From contig NZ_SKCJ01000001.1 in the NCBI RefSeq assembly GCF_005434975.1, positions 1 to 64,000 on the forward strand: a DNA stretch of 64,000 bases. The letters run 5' to 3'. Of this stretch, positions 30,941-39,198 are shown in pieces; the first letter of the stretch is position 1; each line of letters starts with the position of its first letter. The stretch comes from Parerythrobacter lutipelagi (GTDB lineage Bacteria; Pseudomonadota; Alphaproteobacteria; Sphingomonadales; Sphingomonadaceae). The translations under genes were made by a program, and so were the position numbers. Below the pieces are notes generated by a model, which was not told where the DNA came from, made no database searches, and saw only the letters and a list, made by a program, of their open reading frames with translations.

Positions 30941-32914
30941 TCAGGCAGCCTGCTCGGCAATTTCGTCAGTTGCTTCCACGTTGGCCGCCTCGTCGCCTCC
31001 GTGGTCCGCCAGTTCGGCTTCTTCAGAACCGGCGAAACGCATTATAGGTGGAACCCAGGCCTGCGCCCGTTCCTTGACCTCGGGCTCGCCAATGAAGTTC
31101 CCGGAGAAGATGCGCTCGGCAGCGCTCGCCAGTTCGGCCTTCTTCGATGCGGCATAGCGACTGACGAGTTCGGGACCGCCGGCGCCATCGAGCGCTTCGA
31201 GCGTGCGAGCCTTGGCCACGCGGTCGAAGTAGTTGGCCGCCGTGGGACGCCACCAATGCGCGGTCTCGATTTCAAGTAACGAGCCAAGCGCCTCGTGCAG
31301 CGGCACCGAACGTTCGCCTTCGCACGCAAGGCTTGCAACTAGAGTGCGCGAGACGACATGGCCGAGCCAGGCCGAACGCGCCTCATCGGAAAGCGCCCGG
31401 AACCTCGCAAACCGCTTCACGTCGCATTCACCAGCACGCCAGCTTTCATCGAGCGACCCGGCAAACTCGGCCAGGGCAGCGCTCGCCGGCGCATCCTTGG
31501 CCTCAAACCCGGTGACCGGGCCGGAAGCGACAGAGCCGACCAGCGTCGACGCTTTCTTGGCGCGCCAGTCATGTCCATCGACATCGGCAAGCGTGAAGAC
31601 CATGAAGTCGAGCGCCAGTGCCGGATCGTTGGCGAGATGGATCGCAAGGATGTCGCGGCGCTGCATGGCCAGTTCGTCGAGCAGGCGCTGGGACAGCGAG
31701 CTGCCCTTGGGCTTCGCCGCACCGCTCTCTTCAATGGCCTCGATCACGCCTTCGTCAGCGATGACTTCGGTCTCGGTGTAGAACTGCGGGACCAAGGTCG
31801 GCTCGCCATTGCGCGAGAGGACTAGGAAGGCACCAGCCTCGGATTTCAGTTCGTCAGCGAGGACCGGCGGCCGGTCATTGAGCGCGCGCATGGCGCGGTC
31901 GATGACGACGAGTTCCTGTTCGGCCTTGGCGACCTCGTCCTCGTCGCTGTCTTCGTCTTCGAGCACGGCGGCGACGCGGTCGTAGTCGGCCTCGAGCTCA
32001 CCGAGCTCCTGCGCTTCCTGCTCGGTCATTGGCGCAGGCTCGCAGGGCAAGCGACCGAGACCTTCAACAAGGTCGTGGCTGACGTAGTTGCCAAGCGTCG
32101 GCCGGACCCAGGCAAGGCCAAATTCGAGCGCGGTCTTTTCTGCGGCTTCGTCCATGGCCTTGTGCGCGAGGTCTTCGAGCAGCGCGACATCGATCCAGCT
32201 CTCGCTGGCGTCATCGTCGAACAGTTCGCGCTCAATCCGGCCGCCTGCGGCGAGATAGGCATCGCGTCCGACAAGCACGGCCCGCGGATCGGAACCACGC
32301 ACCGTGGCATCAAGCACCATGCGGCGGATCGTGTCAGGCGTGATCTGGTACCAGGCATCCTGCAGCTCGGCATAGACATGCGCCTGGCGCTCGACGTCGG
32401 AGATCGCGCCGTAGGCCTTGGCCATGTCGAGCGTGATCGTGCCTTCGGCGAGCGCTTCGAAGACGCAGGGTGCCAGACTTGCCAAACGCAGGCGCCCTTC
32501 GACGAACCGGACGGTGAGGCCGAAGCGTCGCGCTACGTCTTCCGTCGTAGCTCCTGCTTCGATGATGGAGGCGAAGGCCTGCGCCTCGTCGGCCGGGTTC
32601 ATCGCGAGTCGCTGGAAGTTCTCGGCGAGGCTGGCTTCGCGCACTTCGCTTTCCTCGCCTTCGATCACGAGGCAGGTGACTTCGTGCGTGTCAGGCAAGG
32701 TGCCCTCTTCGGCCAGCGCCTGCAGCGCGGCGAGACGGCGACCGCCGGCCTCGACTTCGAATTTGCCGCGCTTTCCTTTGCGCACGACGAGGTTCTGCAG
32801 CAGGCCGCGCGCAGCAATGTCTGCCCGCAGCTGGAGGTCGGCCAGCACGTCGCTCGACTTGCGAACGTTGCGCGGGCTCGGGACGAGCTTCTTCAAGGGA
32901 ATCGAATGGATCAT
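30941..32914 (-). CDS. ParB/Srx-like N-terminal domain protein, large
   Basis: 657 residues from ATG 32914, behind ATCAGGAGAACACCC. The N-terminal ParB-like domain has IPLKKLVPSPRNVRKSSD, GLLQNLVVRKG, FEVEAGGRRLAALQAL and SLAENFQRLAMNPADEAQAFASII. A helix-turn-helix follows (ATTEDVARRFGLTVRFVEGRLRLASL). The remaining 400 residues are acidic and helical with no recognised domain. Plasmid relatives of this size are annotated as ParB/RepB/Spo0J-like; without a ParA gene in view it may act in replication or transcription, not partition. It follows the helicase gene in the same direction and ends at a strong terminator. Confidence 0.85.
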   Translation of the reverse strand: MIHSIPLKKLVPSPRNVRKSSDVLADLQLRADIAARGLLQNLVVRKGKRGKFEVEAGGRRLAALQALAEEGTLPDTHEVTCLVIEGEESEVREASLAENFQRLAMNPADEAQAFASIIEAGATTEDVARRFGLTVRFVEGRLRLASLAPCVFEALAEGTITLDMAKAYGAISDVERQAHVYAELQDAWYQITPDTIRRMVLDATVRGSDPRAVLVGRDAYLAAGGRIERELFDDDASESWIDVALLEDLAHKAMDEAAEKTALEFGLAWVRPTLGNYVSHDLVEGLGRLPCEPAPMTEQEAQELGELEADYDRVAAVLEDEDSDEDEVAKAEQELVVIDRAMRALNDRPPVLADELKSEAGAFLVLSRNGEPTLVPQFYTETEVIADEGVIEAIEESGAAKPKGSSLSQRLLDELAMQRRDILAIHLANDPALALDFMVFTLADVDGHDWRAKKASTLVGSVASGPVTGFEAKDAPASAALAEFAGSLDESWRAGECDVKRFARFRALSDEARSAWLGHVVSRTLVASLACEGERSVPLHEALGSLLEIETAHWWRPTAANYFDRVAKARTLEALDGAGGPELVSRYAASKKAELASAAERIFSGNFIGEPEVKERAQAWVPPIMRFAGSEEAELADHGGDEAANVEATDEIAEQAA

Positions 32915-32930
32915 GGGTGTTCTCCTGATG

Positions 32931-32994
32931 GAATGAAGGCGCAGGTGAGGATCACGAGGCCCACAAGCCCAAAGGGCTCCCTCCACTCTCATTC
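32931..32994 (-). promoter_or_regulatory. Leader hairpin of the ParB-like gene
   Basis: GAATGA 32931-32936 pairs with TCATTC 32989-32994, and inside AGCCC 32966-32970 pairs with GGGCT 32974-32978. The ribosome-binding motif ATCAGGAGAAC lies directly next to this stem but is not in it; a weak alternative pairs it with CCTGAT at the end of the helicase gene. The weakest member of the leader family. Confidence 0.3.
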
Positions 32995-33018
32995 TGAGAT
33001 TGGGGTCTGCCCTAAGGA

Positions 33019-36000
33019 TCAGGCGGCAAGCGCGGGGAGGACCGACGAGGCTCTCGACACCGGGACGAACAGCCGCGTGCGGTAGCGGATGATCTCGGTG
33101 AAGCAGCCCTTGTTCTTGTACCAGTCGAGCCGATCGGGGGAGAAGCCGATCAGTTCAAGGCGCTGTTCGCCGCCGACCAGCGAGCGTTTCACGGTGAGTG
33201 GATCATGGCTAGCAAGGCCCAGCGGTTTGCCGCTGGCAATCACAAGCGCGCCGATCTGTTCTGCCGATGGTCCGGTAACCCCGGATAGACCAAAGGTATC
33301 GGCGATCGCAGCGAGATCGATATCGAGCACTTCGCGACCGATGATCGACTGACCATCTTCGGCAACGAGCCGGGTGACCCGAACATGATCGCCTGGGAGG
33401 CGCTTCCAGACCGGAAGCAGAAGTCCGGTAGCGAAATGGACTCGCTCAGTGACCGGTGATTTGGCCGCCTCTTCTTCCTCGGCCCGCCAGGCGCTGGTGA
33501 ACGCAGAGACGCCAATTTCCTCCCAGTGGCTCTCAGCGAGTGCCTCAAGGGTCCAGTTCGCGGACTTGAGCGGGCGCAGCAGGCGCCTGCGTTCAATCAC
33601 GGCCCCGTCGTCGGCGATGAGGCGACGGGCTGGAACCGACAGCGCGACCTTGCCTGACCGCATATTGCGCATCGGGATCGCGTGCCGACTGCCGATCTCG
33701 TGCATCCGCACCAGGCGCTGCAATTGCAGAGGCCGAAGGTGCCTCGTCACTTCGAGCGAGACGAGGCGGGTCTCGGCTCGGGTCACGGGATCGGTGCGCA
33801 GGAGTTCATCTGCCAGGACCGTAAAATGATCGACCCTCACGGTTTCCAGTCCCTGGTCGAGCGTTCCGGCCTCGCGCGCAGCTTCGATCCGCGCTTCGAC
33901 AAGTCCGAGATACTCCTCGAAGATCGCGTTCTGGAGCGCGATCGGCAGCGCAAGAATGCGGTTGAGCCAGCGTTGGATCGTGGGGAGATTGTCGGTCAGT
34001 CCACCATCTGGACTTTCGAGCCGGAGGCCCGTTCGCTCGACGAAGTTGCCGAATGTGGTGGCTTCGAGCCTGCCGTCATAAAGCAGCTGGAACCATCGGG
34101 TGAGCGCGTCGCGCGCATAGTCGCTTTCGAGATTGTCTGCCGGGTCGAACAGGTTTTGTCCGCCGGTCTGGCGCTGGCCGCGCGTCAGCGCGCCTAATGC
34201 GTCGAGCCTTCGCGCAATGGTCGATATGAACCGGCGCTCGCCCTTCACGTCGGTGGTTACCGGCCGGAACAGCGGAGCCGAGGCCTGGTTGGTGCGGTTG
34301 GTACGACCGAGACCCTGGATAGCGTTGTCGGCGCGCCAGCCCGGCTCGAGCAGGAAATGGACCCGGCGTTGCTGGTTCCGGCAGCCGAGGTCGGCATGGT
34401 AGGAACGCCCCGTACCGCCCGCATCCGAGAAGACCAGGATGCGCTTGGTCCCTTCCATGAAGCTTTGGGCTTCGGCGACATTGGCGCTGGGGCTACGCCG
34501 TTCGAGGCGCTGCTCACCATCGCGGCCCAGGACAAGCCTGCGGGTCCGGCCCGTGACTTCGGCCACGGCGTCGGTTCCGAAATGTTCGATAATCGCATCG
34601 AGCGCAGTGGCGATGGGCGGCAGTGCGCAAAGCTGTTCGATCAGCGCATCGCGCGCAGCAATTGCGCGCGGGCAGAAAACGGGATTGCCGTGCTCGTCGC
34701 TCATCGCTTCGGAACGCAAATTGCCCTCCTCGTCAGTGAAGACCTGCATCAGGCGCACTGGAAAGCTCTTCGCCAGATAATCGATGACGTATTCACGCGG
34801 GGACAGATCGATATCGAGAGCTTCGCGTTCTTCCACGGTAAGGTCGGCAAGGCGCCGGTCGAGCATGGCCTCGGCGGTCGAGACCAGCTGCACGACAACC
34901 GAATGCTCTTCGCCAAGCGCTACTTCCATCGCGGGGATCAGGCTCGGCAATTTCATCGAAAGCAGGAGCTGGGCAAAGAAGCGCTGCTTGGTGCCTTCGA
35001 AGATCGATAGCGCCGCAGTCTTGGCATTGCGGTTGAGCGTGTCGCCGCTGTCCTCGTCGACCACGCGGGTTGCTTCGAGCGCCGCTTCGAGGTTGCGGTG
35101 GATGATCGCCCAGGCATCAGCATAGGCATCGTAGATCCGTACCTGTGCTTCGGTCAGGCTATGTTCGAGGATGTCGTACTCGACCCCGGCGAAGGACAGC
35201 GCACGGGCAAGATAGAGGCCCTGGGCCTTGAGATCACGGGCGACGAGCTCCATCGCCGCGACGCCGCCAGCGCGGATCTCGGTCATGAATGCCTCGTGGG
35301 TCGGAAAAGCGGTCTCGGGTCCCCAAAGGCCGAGGCGGGAAGTGTAACCGAGGTTGGCAATATCCGAAGCGCCAGTGGCAGAAGCATAGAGCACGCGGGC
35401 GCGCGGGAGATGGTTCTGCAGCCTGAGGCCCGCCATCCCTTGTTCGGAGCCCTTGGCCTTGCCGCGGATTGAAGAGCCCCCGAGCGCATTGGCCATGGCG
35501 TGGGCTTCGTCGAAAGCGATCACGCCATCGAAATCCTCGCCCGCCCAGGCAAGGATCTGGTCGAGCCGCGTATCGTCGGCGCGCCCCGAGCGCAGCGTCG
35601 GGTAGGTGACGAAGAGAATGCCTTCGGACATCGTGACGGGCTGGCCGAGTTTCCAGCGCGAGAGCGGCTGGAGATCGAGCGGCAGCCCGCCAAGCGCTTC
35701 CCAGTCGCGGCGTGCATCTTCGAGCAGCGCCTCGTTCTTGGTGATCCAGACATGGCGGCGCTCGCCTGCGAGCCAGCGATCCATGATGACTGCGGCGATC
35801 TGTCGTCCCTTGCCCGCTCCGGTTCCGTCGCCGAGGAAGAAGCCCTGTCGGTAGGCGTGCCCATTCCCCGACAATTCGAGCGAGGTGCCTTCCTGGCTGA
35901 CCTTGAAGCGCCCCGGGAGATCGCGTGCGAATGCCTGGGCAGCATAGACCAGTGTCTCGCATTGCGCTTCGGACAAGAGGCCATTGGCCTGCCAATTTGC

Positions 36001-37266
36001 GGGGAGACGCGGGCTAACGTTCGGCTGCGGAGCCGCAACCGACCCCATGGCGACCGATTCCACGAGTGGGGTGGGATGAACCGGCGCGCCTTCGAAAGCG
36101 ATTCGGCTTGGCCGGTAAGGTAGGTAGATGCCTGTCTGTTCGGGCACCGGCGCGGGTTCGGCGAGGACCGAATAGGTGAGGTCGATCGCATTCGCTGCGG
36201 CTTTTGATGTCGCTGCGAAAGGCGCCAACGGCCGGACCGGCGTGCGTTGGTTCGAAGTCTTGCCAACGAGGCGCAATGGTTTTCCGACTGGCAGGCGATG
36301 GAGGTTGGCGGATATATTCGCCCTTGGCGAAAGCTTCGTGACAAGCGCGTGGAGCGCGATCAGGTCGCAGGTATCCCCGTTGATTGCGGGCGAAGACGCA
36401 GTCGGCGTCTTGTCGATGACGACCAGGCGAACGGCAATCCCCGTCCCTGTCCGGCGAAACATCTGCTGCAAGCGAACATGGAGGAGCAGCGACGCTTCTT
36501 GCTGTGACTTGGCGAAAGTGGAAGCATCGAAGCCTTCGGGCATGATGGCGACTATCCTTGCGCCACTGGCCGCGGCCCGGATTGCACTACGAAGGTGGCG
36601 CTGCGCCGTCTCGCCATCCTTGCCGCGTTCTTGGCTACGCGCGAACGGCGGATTCATCAGGACGACCGACGGAATGGGGCCGCGATGCAGGTCGGCGATC
36701 AGTTCCCCGTCATGCGCAGTGATCGTGGCCGAAGGGAAGATGTGGGCCAGACCATCTCGTCTTGCCGGATCGATCTCGTTGAGGAGCAGCGAAGCATTCT
36801 GGAGGGAGCTCCAGAGAGCGAGGGCGCCATTGCCGGCGGATGGTTCGAGGAGTGTGTCTTGCGCGCATAAAGCTGCAGCCTTCGCCATCAGCCAAGCCAG
36901 CATCGGCGGGGTCGAGAACTGCTGGAGCTCGACCTGTGTTTCGCTGCGCACATGCCGCGGCGGCAAGGCTGCTTCGAGCCAGTCGAGCCGCGCGTCGGCT
37001 TCGTGCACGCTTGTTGCCAGATCGATGCATGAGGACTCCCTAAGCCAGAGCAGTGCGCCGATCTCGACCGCGTTGTTGTAGTCATCGATGGTCCAGGCGC
37101 TTCCCCAGTCCGGGGTGCCGGCCTCTTCGGCGAACAGCCCGGAAATGTCGGCACGGGTAAGATGCCGTCCCGAAGCGAGTAGTTCGGCAACTCGGGTGCC
37201 GATAGCGTAGGCCAAAGGCATTGACGGCAACTGCTCGCCGGTGGGAAACAGGTCTGATTGAAACAT
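33019..37266 (-). CDS. Giant methylase-like / Strawberry-notch-type helicase protein
   Basis: 1415 residues from ATG 37266 behind ATCAGGAGG. The N-terminal third resembles an N6-adenine DNA methylase: SAM motif LLEPSAGNGALAL at 139-151 and catalytic NPPF at 205-208. The central and C-terminal parts match the Strawberry notch superfamily 2 helicase: Walker A-type GDGTGAGKGRQIAAVI, DEAH-type IAFDEAHAMANALGGSS, and C-terminal LEPGWRADNAIQGLGRTNRTNQ. Proteins of this kind occur in alphaproteobacterial plasmids, ICEs and phages and may process, methylate or remodel incoming DNA. Between a Toprim gene and the ParB-like gene, same strand. Confidence 0.88.
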   Translation of the reverse strand: MFQSDLFPTGEQLPSMPLAYAIGTRVAELLASGRHLTRADISGLFAEEAGTPDWGSAWTIDDYNNAVEIGALLWLRESSCIDLATSVHEADARLDWLEAALPPRHVRSETQVELQQFSTPPMLAWLMAKAAALCAQDTLLEPSAGNGALALWSSLQNASLLLNEIDPARRDGLAHIFPSATITAHDGELIADLHRGPIPSVVLMNPPFARSQERGKDGETAQRHLRSAIRAAASGARIVAIMPEGFDASTFAKSQQEASLLLHVRLQQMFRRTGTGIAVRLVVIDKTPTASSPAINGDTCDLIALHALVTKLSPRANISANLHRLPVGKPLRLVGKTSNQRTPVRPLAPFAATSKAAANAIDLTYSVLAEPAPVPEQTGIYLPYRPSRIAFEGAPVHPTPLVESVAMGSVAAPQPNVSPRLPANWQANGLLSEAQCETLVYAAQAFARDLPGRFKVSQEGTSLELSGNGHAYRQGFFLGDGTGAGKGRQIAAVIMDRWLAGERRHVWITKNEALLEDARRDWEALGGLPLDLQPLSRWKLGQPVTMSEGILFVTYPTLRSGRADDTRLDQILAWAGEDFDGVIAFDEAHAMANALGGSSIRGKAKGSEQGMAGLRLQNHLPRARVLYASATGASDIANLGYTSRLGLWGPETAFPTHEAFMTEIRAGGVAAMELVARDLKAQGLYLARALSFAGVEYDILEHSLTEAQVRIYDAYADAWAIIHRNLEAALEATRVVDEDSGDTLNRNAKTAALSIFEGTKQRFFAQLLLSMKLPSLIPAMEVALGEEHSVVVQLVSTAEAMLDRRLADLTVEEREALDIDLSPREYVIDYLAKSFPVRLMQVFTDEEGNLRSEAMSDEHGNPVFCPRAIAARDALIEQLCALPPIATALDAIIEHFGTDAVAEVTGRTRRLVLGRDGEQRLERRSPSANVAEAQSFMEGTKRILVFSDAGGTGRSYHADLGCRNQQRRVHFLLEPGWRADNAIQGLGRTNRTNQASAPLFRPVTTDVKGERRFISTIARRLDALGALTRGQRQTGGQNLFDPADNLESDYARDALTRWFQLLYDGRLEATTFGNFVERTGLRLESPDGGLTDNLPTIQRWLNRILALPIALQNAIFEEYLGLVEARIEAAREAGTLDQGLETVRVDHFTVLADELLRTDPVTRAETRLVSLEVTRHLRPLQLQRLVRMHEIGSRHAIPMRNMRSGKVALSVPARRLIADDGAVIERRRLLRPLKSANWTLEALAESHWEEIGVSAFTSAWRAEEEEAAKSPVTERVHFATGLLLPVWKRLPGDHVRVTRLVAEDGQSIIGREVLDIDLAAIADTFGLSGVTGPSAEQIGALVIASGKPLGLASHDPLTVKRSLVGGEQRLELIGFSPDRLDWYKNKGCFTEIIRYRTRLFVPVSRASSVLPALAA

Positions 37267-37278
37267 GGCAATTCGTCC

Positions 37279-37320
37279 TCCTGATGAAGGCATCGGGACA
37301 CGCCCTCTGCCGGATCAGGA
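37279..37320 (-). promoter_or_regulatory. Leader hairpin pairing the ATCAGGAGG ribosome-binding site (helicase gene)
   Basis: Outer stem TCCTGAT 37279-37285 with ATCAGGA 37314-37320; inner GGC 37289-37291 with GCC 37309-37311 and GGG 37295-37297 with CCC 37303-37305. The 3' arm on the transcript is the Shine-Dalgarno. The sequence also lies between this gene and the end of the Toprim gene. Confidence 0.55.
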
Positions 37321-37341
37321 ATTCGAGAAGCCCTCTCTCCT

Positions 37342-38250
37342 CTACGGCGCCGCCTTGCGGCGCAGCCATGCCGTGAGTTCGTCGTTCCAATCGGTGTCGC
37401 GTGATGACGGTTTGCGGACATGTACCGTGCGTCCATCGCAAGCATAGGCGGACAGGCCACGCGACGCAGCCAGCTCGCCGCCAGCGTCGTGATCGACGAA
37501 GAGATGAAGCTCGGTCACGCTCTCGGGCACACTGACGAGGCCGAAGCGCTCATTCCCGAGGGTCGCCCAGACGGGGACACCGGTGAGAGCATAAGCCGAC
37601 ATTGCGCTTTCAATGCCTTCAGCAAGGCCGAGCTTGCCAGAGGCCGGAGCGAAGAGGCGGACAGCAGATTCACCGAGCGCGCCAAGCGCGCGTTTCGGCT
37701 TGTCGAAAGCGGCCTTGGTATTGCCCGAAAGGAACGTGCGATGGACGGCGACCGGCCCCTCGTCGAGGCTGACTGCCGCGATCAGGGCGGGCAAAAAGCG
37801 GGTCCGTCCTTTTGGACCAAGCGGCGTTCGTGGATGGAAGCGGAGCGCTGGAGATGCGGCGAGGATGCCGCGGCTCTCAAGATATTCCTTTGCCGGACTG
37901 GCACGCAGTGGCTGTGCATCGCGCCAGATCCTCAGCGCTGCCGCCGAGGGTTTGCGGGTGCTGGTCGGTTCGGGGCCGTTGGTGGTCGCAGAAGCTGAAA
38001 AAAGCGCCGGTGCCTCGAATCCTTCACGCGCCAATGCAGACAACACGCTCTGCTGATCGCATCCCGCAAAGCAATGGAAGAGGATGGCCTGTCGGCCGAG
38101 CGACACACCGAGTGACGGCGTGCGATCATCATGCGCAGGGCAGCAGGCCATGCCCTTGGTGCCGGACCACTTGCCGCCCCGGCTTTCGCAGATCTTGCGG
38201 GCGGTGTCCTCAAGCGAGGTACGTGACAGGGTTGAATTCGAAACGGGCAT
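37342..38250 (-). CDS. Toprim-domain primase-like protein with CHC2-type zinc finger
   Basis: 302 residues. The N-terminal zinc-binding part has GTKGMACCPAHDDRTPSLGVSLG and HCFAGC, the CHC2-like pattern of DnaG-type primases. The Toprim region follows with LGLAEGIESAMSAYALTG (catalytic Glu), VWATLGNERFG and LHLFVDHDAGGELAA (DxD). In mobile elements such proteins prime the complementary strand after transfer or replication. Same strand as, and upstream of, the helicase gene. Its upstream region, shared with the divergent transglycosylase, holds a LexA box. Confidence 0.87.
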   Translation of the reverse strand: MPVSNSTLSRTSLEDTARKICESRGGKWSGTKGMACCPAHDDRTPSLGVSLGRQAILFHCFAGCDQQSVLSALAREGFEAPALFSASATTNGPEPTSTRKPSAAALRIWRDAQPLRASPAKEYLESRGILAASPALRFHPRTPLGPKGRTRFLPALIAAVSLDEGPVAVHRTFLSGNTKAAFDKPKRALGALGESAVRLFAPASGKLGLAEGIESAMSAYALTGVPVWATLGNERFGLVSVPESVTELHLFVDHDAGGELAASRGLSAYACDGRTVHVRKPSSRDTDWNDELTAWLRRKAAP

Positions 38251-38320
38251 ACCGGCTCCATCGCCTCACAATTGCCCCTCCAACCGACCCTCTCTCCTCT
38301 CGGATAAGCACGCAAAAAAG

Positions 38321-38334
38321 CGTTTTCCTACACC
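38321..38334 (+). promoter_or_regulatory. CGTTTTCCTACACC element ahead of the transglycosylase
   Basis: Identical 14-mer to minus-strand 22710-22723 and oriented toward the downstream gene, 55 nt from its ATG. It contains the TTCCTACA half-site of the S24 repressor palindrome. Confidence 0.5.
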
Positions 38335-38339
38335 TATTT

Positions 38340-38354
38340 GTTCTATTTATGTTC
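38340..38354 (+). promoter_or_regulatory. LexA (SOS) box, GTTC-N7-GTTC
   Basis: GTTC 38340-38343 and GTTC 38351-38354, spacer TATTTAT. It lies between the divergent Toprim and transglycosylase genes, 35 nt before the ATG of the latter. Matches the box at 5891-5905 (spacer TTGTTAT). Confidence 0.6.
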
Positions 38355-38388
38355 TCTTGCAGATCGAGGCAAGGTGAAAGGTTATGCG

Positions 38389-38991
38389 ATGCGAATGTAT
38401 CTGGTGGCCTGCGGTTGCGGTGCGCTACCGATTGCGATAGCGATAGCGATTTCCGGGTCTGCGCGGGCGCGGGAGTTTCAAGTCTTCGACCATGACCTCA
38501 GCAAAGTTGAGGTTACAACCGACAAAGGTCTTGGCTTTAACCCGACTGCAATCGACTTGGCCAAACCAGAAGGCGGCAAGGCTTATATCGATAGAAGCTT
38601 CAAGGAAGCTTTGTACGAGCCACTCATCCGGCAAGCTGAAGCGCGATACCAATTACCGCCTCGACTGCTTCAGGCCCTGATTTGGCAGGAATCGCGGTTC
38701 AACCCGATGGCGATCAGTCCGGCTGGCGCCGCTGGTCTCGCTCAACTGATGCCGGGAACGGCAAGAGAACTCGGTGTCAGCAATCGCCACGATCCGGCTC
38801 AGAACATCGACGGTGGCGCGCGGTATCTGAAGCAGATGCTAGAGCGCTTTGGTGCGATCCATCTCGCGCTGGCCGCCTACAACGCTGGACCCGGCGCCGT
38901 GTCGCGAGCCGGCGGGATACCGAAAAATCGGGAAACGCCTGGATATGTGAAGAGCGTTATCGACCGATGGATGGCATACAGCTCGATATGA
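38389..38991 (+). CDS. Lytic transglycosylase (conjugation-associated, SLT domain)
   Basis: 200 residues, ATG 38389 (a second in-frame ATG at 38395). The N-terminal signal peptide is MRMYLVACGCGALPIAIAIA. The SLT domain shows the catalytic glutamate in LIWQESRFNPMAISPAGAAGLAQLMPGTA, then NIDGGARYLKQMLERF and LALAAYNAGPGAV. It cleaves peptidoglycan, opening a path for the type IV secretion channel, as VirB1 and F TraB-region homologues do. Overlaps the next small gene (ATGA). Control region holds a LexA box and the TTCCTACA element, so it may be among the DNA-damage-induced transfer genes. Confidence 0.92.
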   Translation: MRMYLVACGCGALPIAIAIAISGSARAREFQVFDHDLSKVEVTTDKGLGFNPTAIDLAKPEGGKAYIDRSFKEALYEPLIRQAEARYQLPPRLLQALIWQESRFNPMAISPAGAAGLAQLMPGTARELGVSNRHDPAQNIDGGARYLKQMLERFGAIHLALAAYNAGPGAVSRAGGIPKNRETPGYVKSVIDRWMAYSSI

Positions 38992-39191
38992 CTACGAATC
39001 GGAAAAGGATCAGCGGACGGCTCGAGCATCTTCCTCGGGGAGCTGCAATTGTAACCGATGCCGGTGATCACTGGGTTCTTGAAGACTATGAACCCTCAAA
39101 CGATGACTTCGGATTTGAAGTTACCGCAGAGGGTATTGTCGTCGGGTTCGACCGGCTTCGCGTCGAATGGCTTGGTCAGGTGTCCGCTTAG
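38988..39191 (+). CDS. Small DUF5818-like protein
   Basis: 67 residues from the ATG overlapping the transglycosylase stop; the long upstream extension is shadow. The sequence looks like a small beta-barrel: GRLEHLPRGAAIVTDAGDHWVLED and VTAEGIVVGFDRLRVEWLG, matching the general pattern of DUF5818 proteins of sphingomonads (tentative). Convergent with the integrase gene, 7 nt apart. Function unknown. Confidence 0.6.
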   Translation: MTTNRKRISGRLEHLPRGAAIVTDAGDHWVLEDYEPSNDDFGFEVTAEGIVVGFDRLRVEWLGQVSA

Positions 39192-39198
39192 GAGCAGG

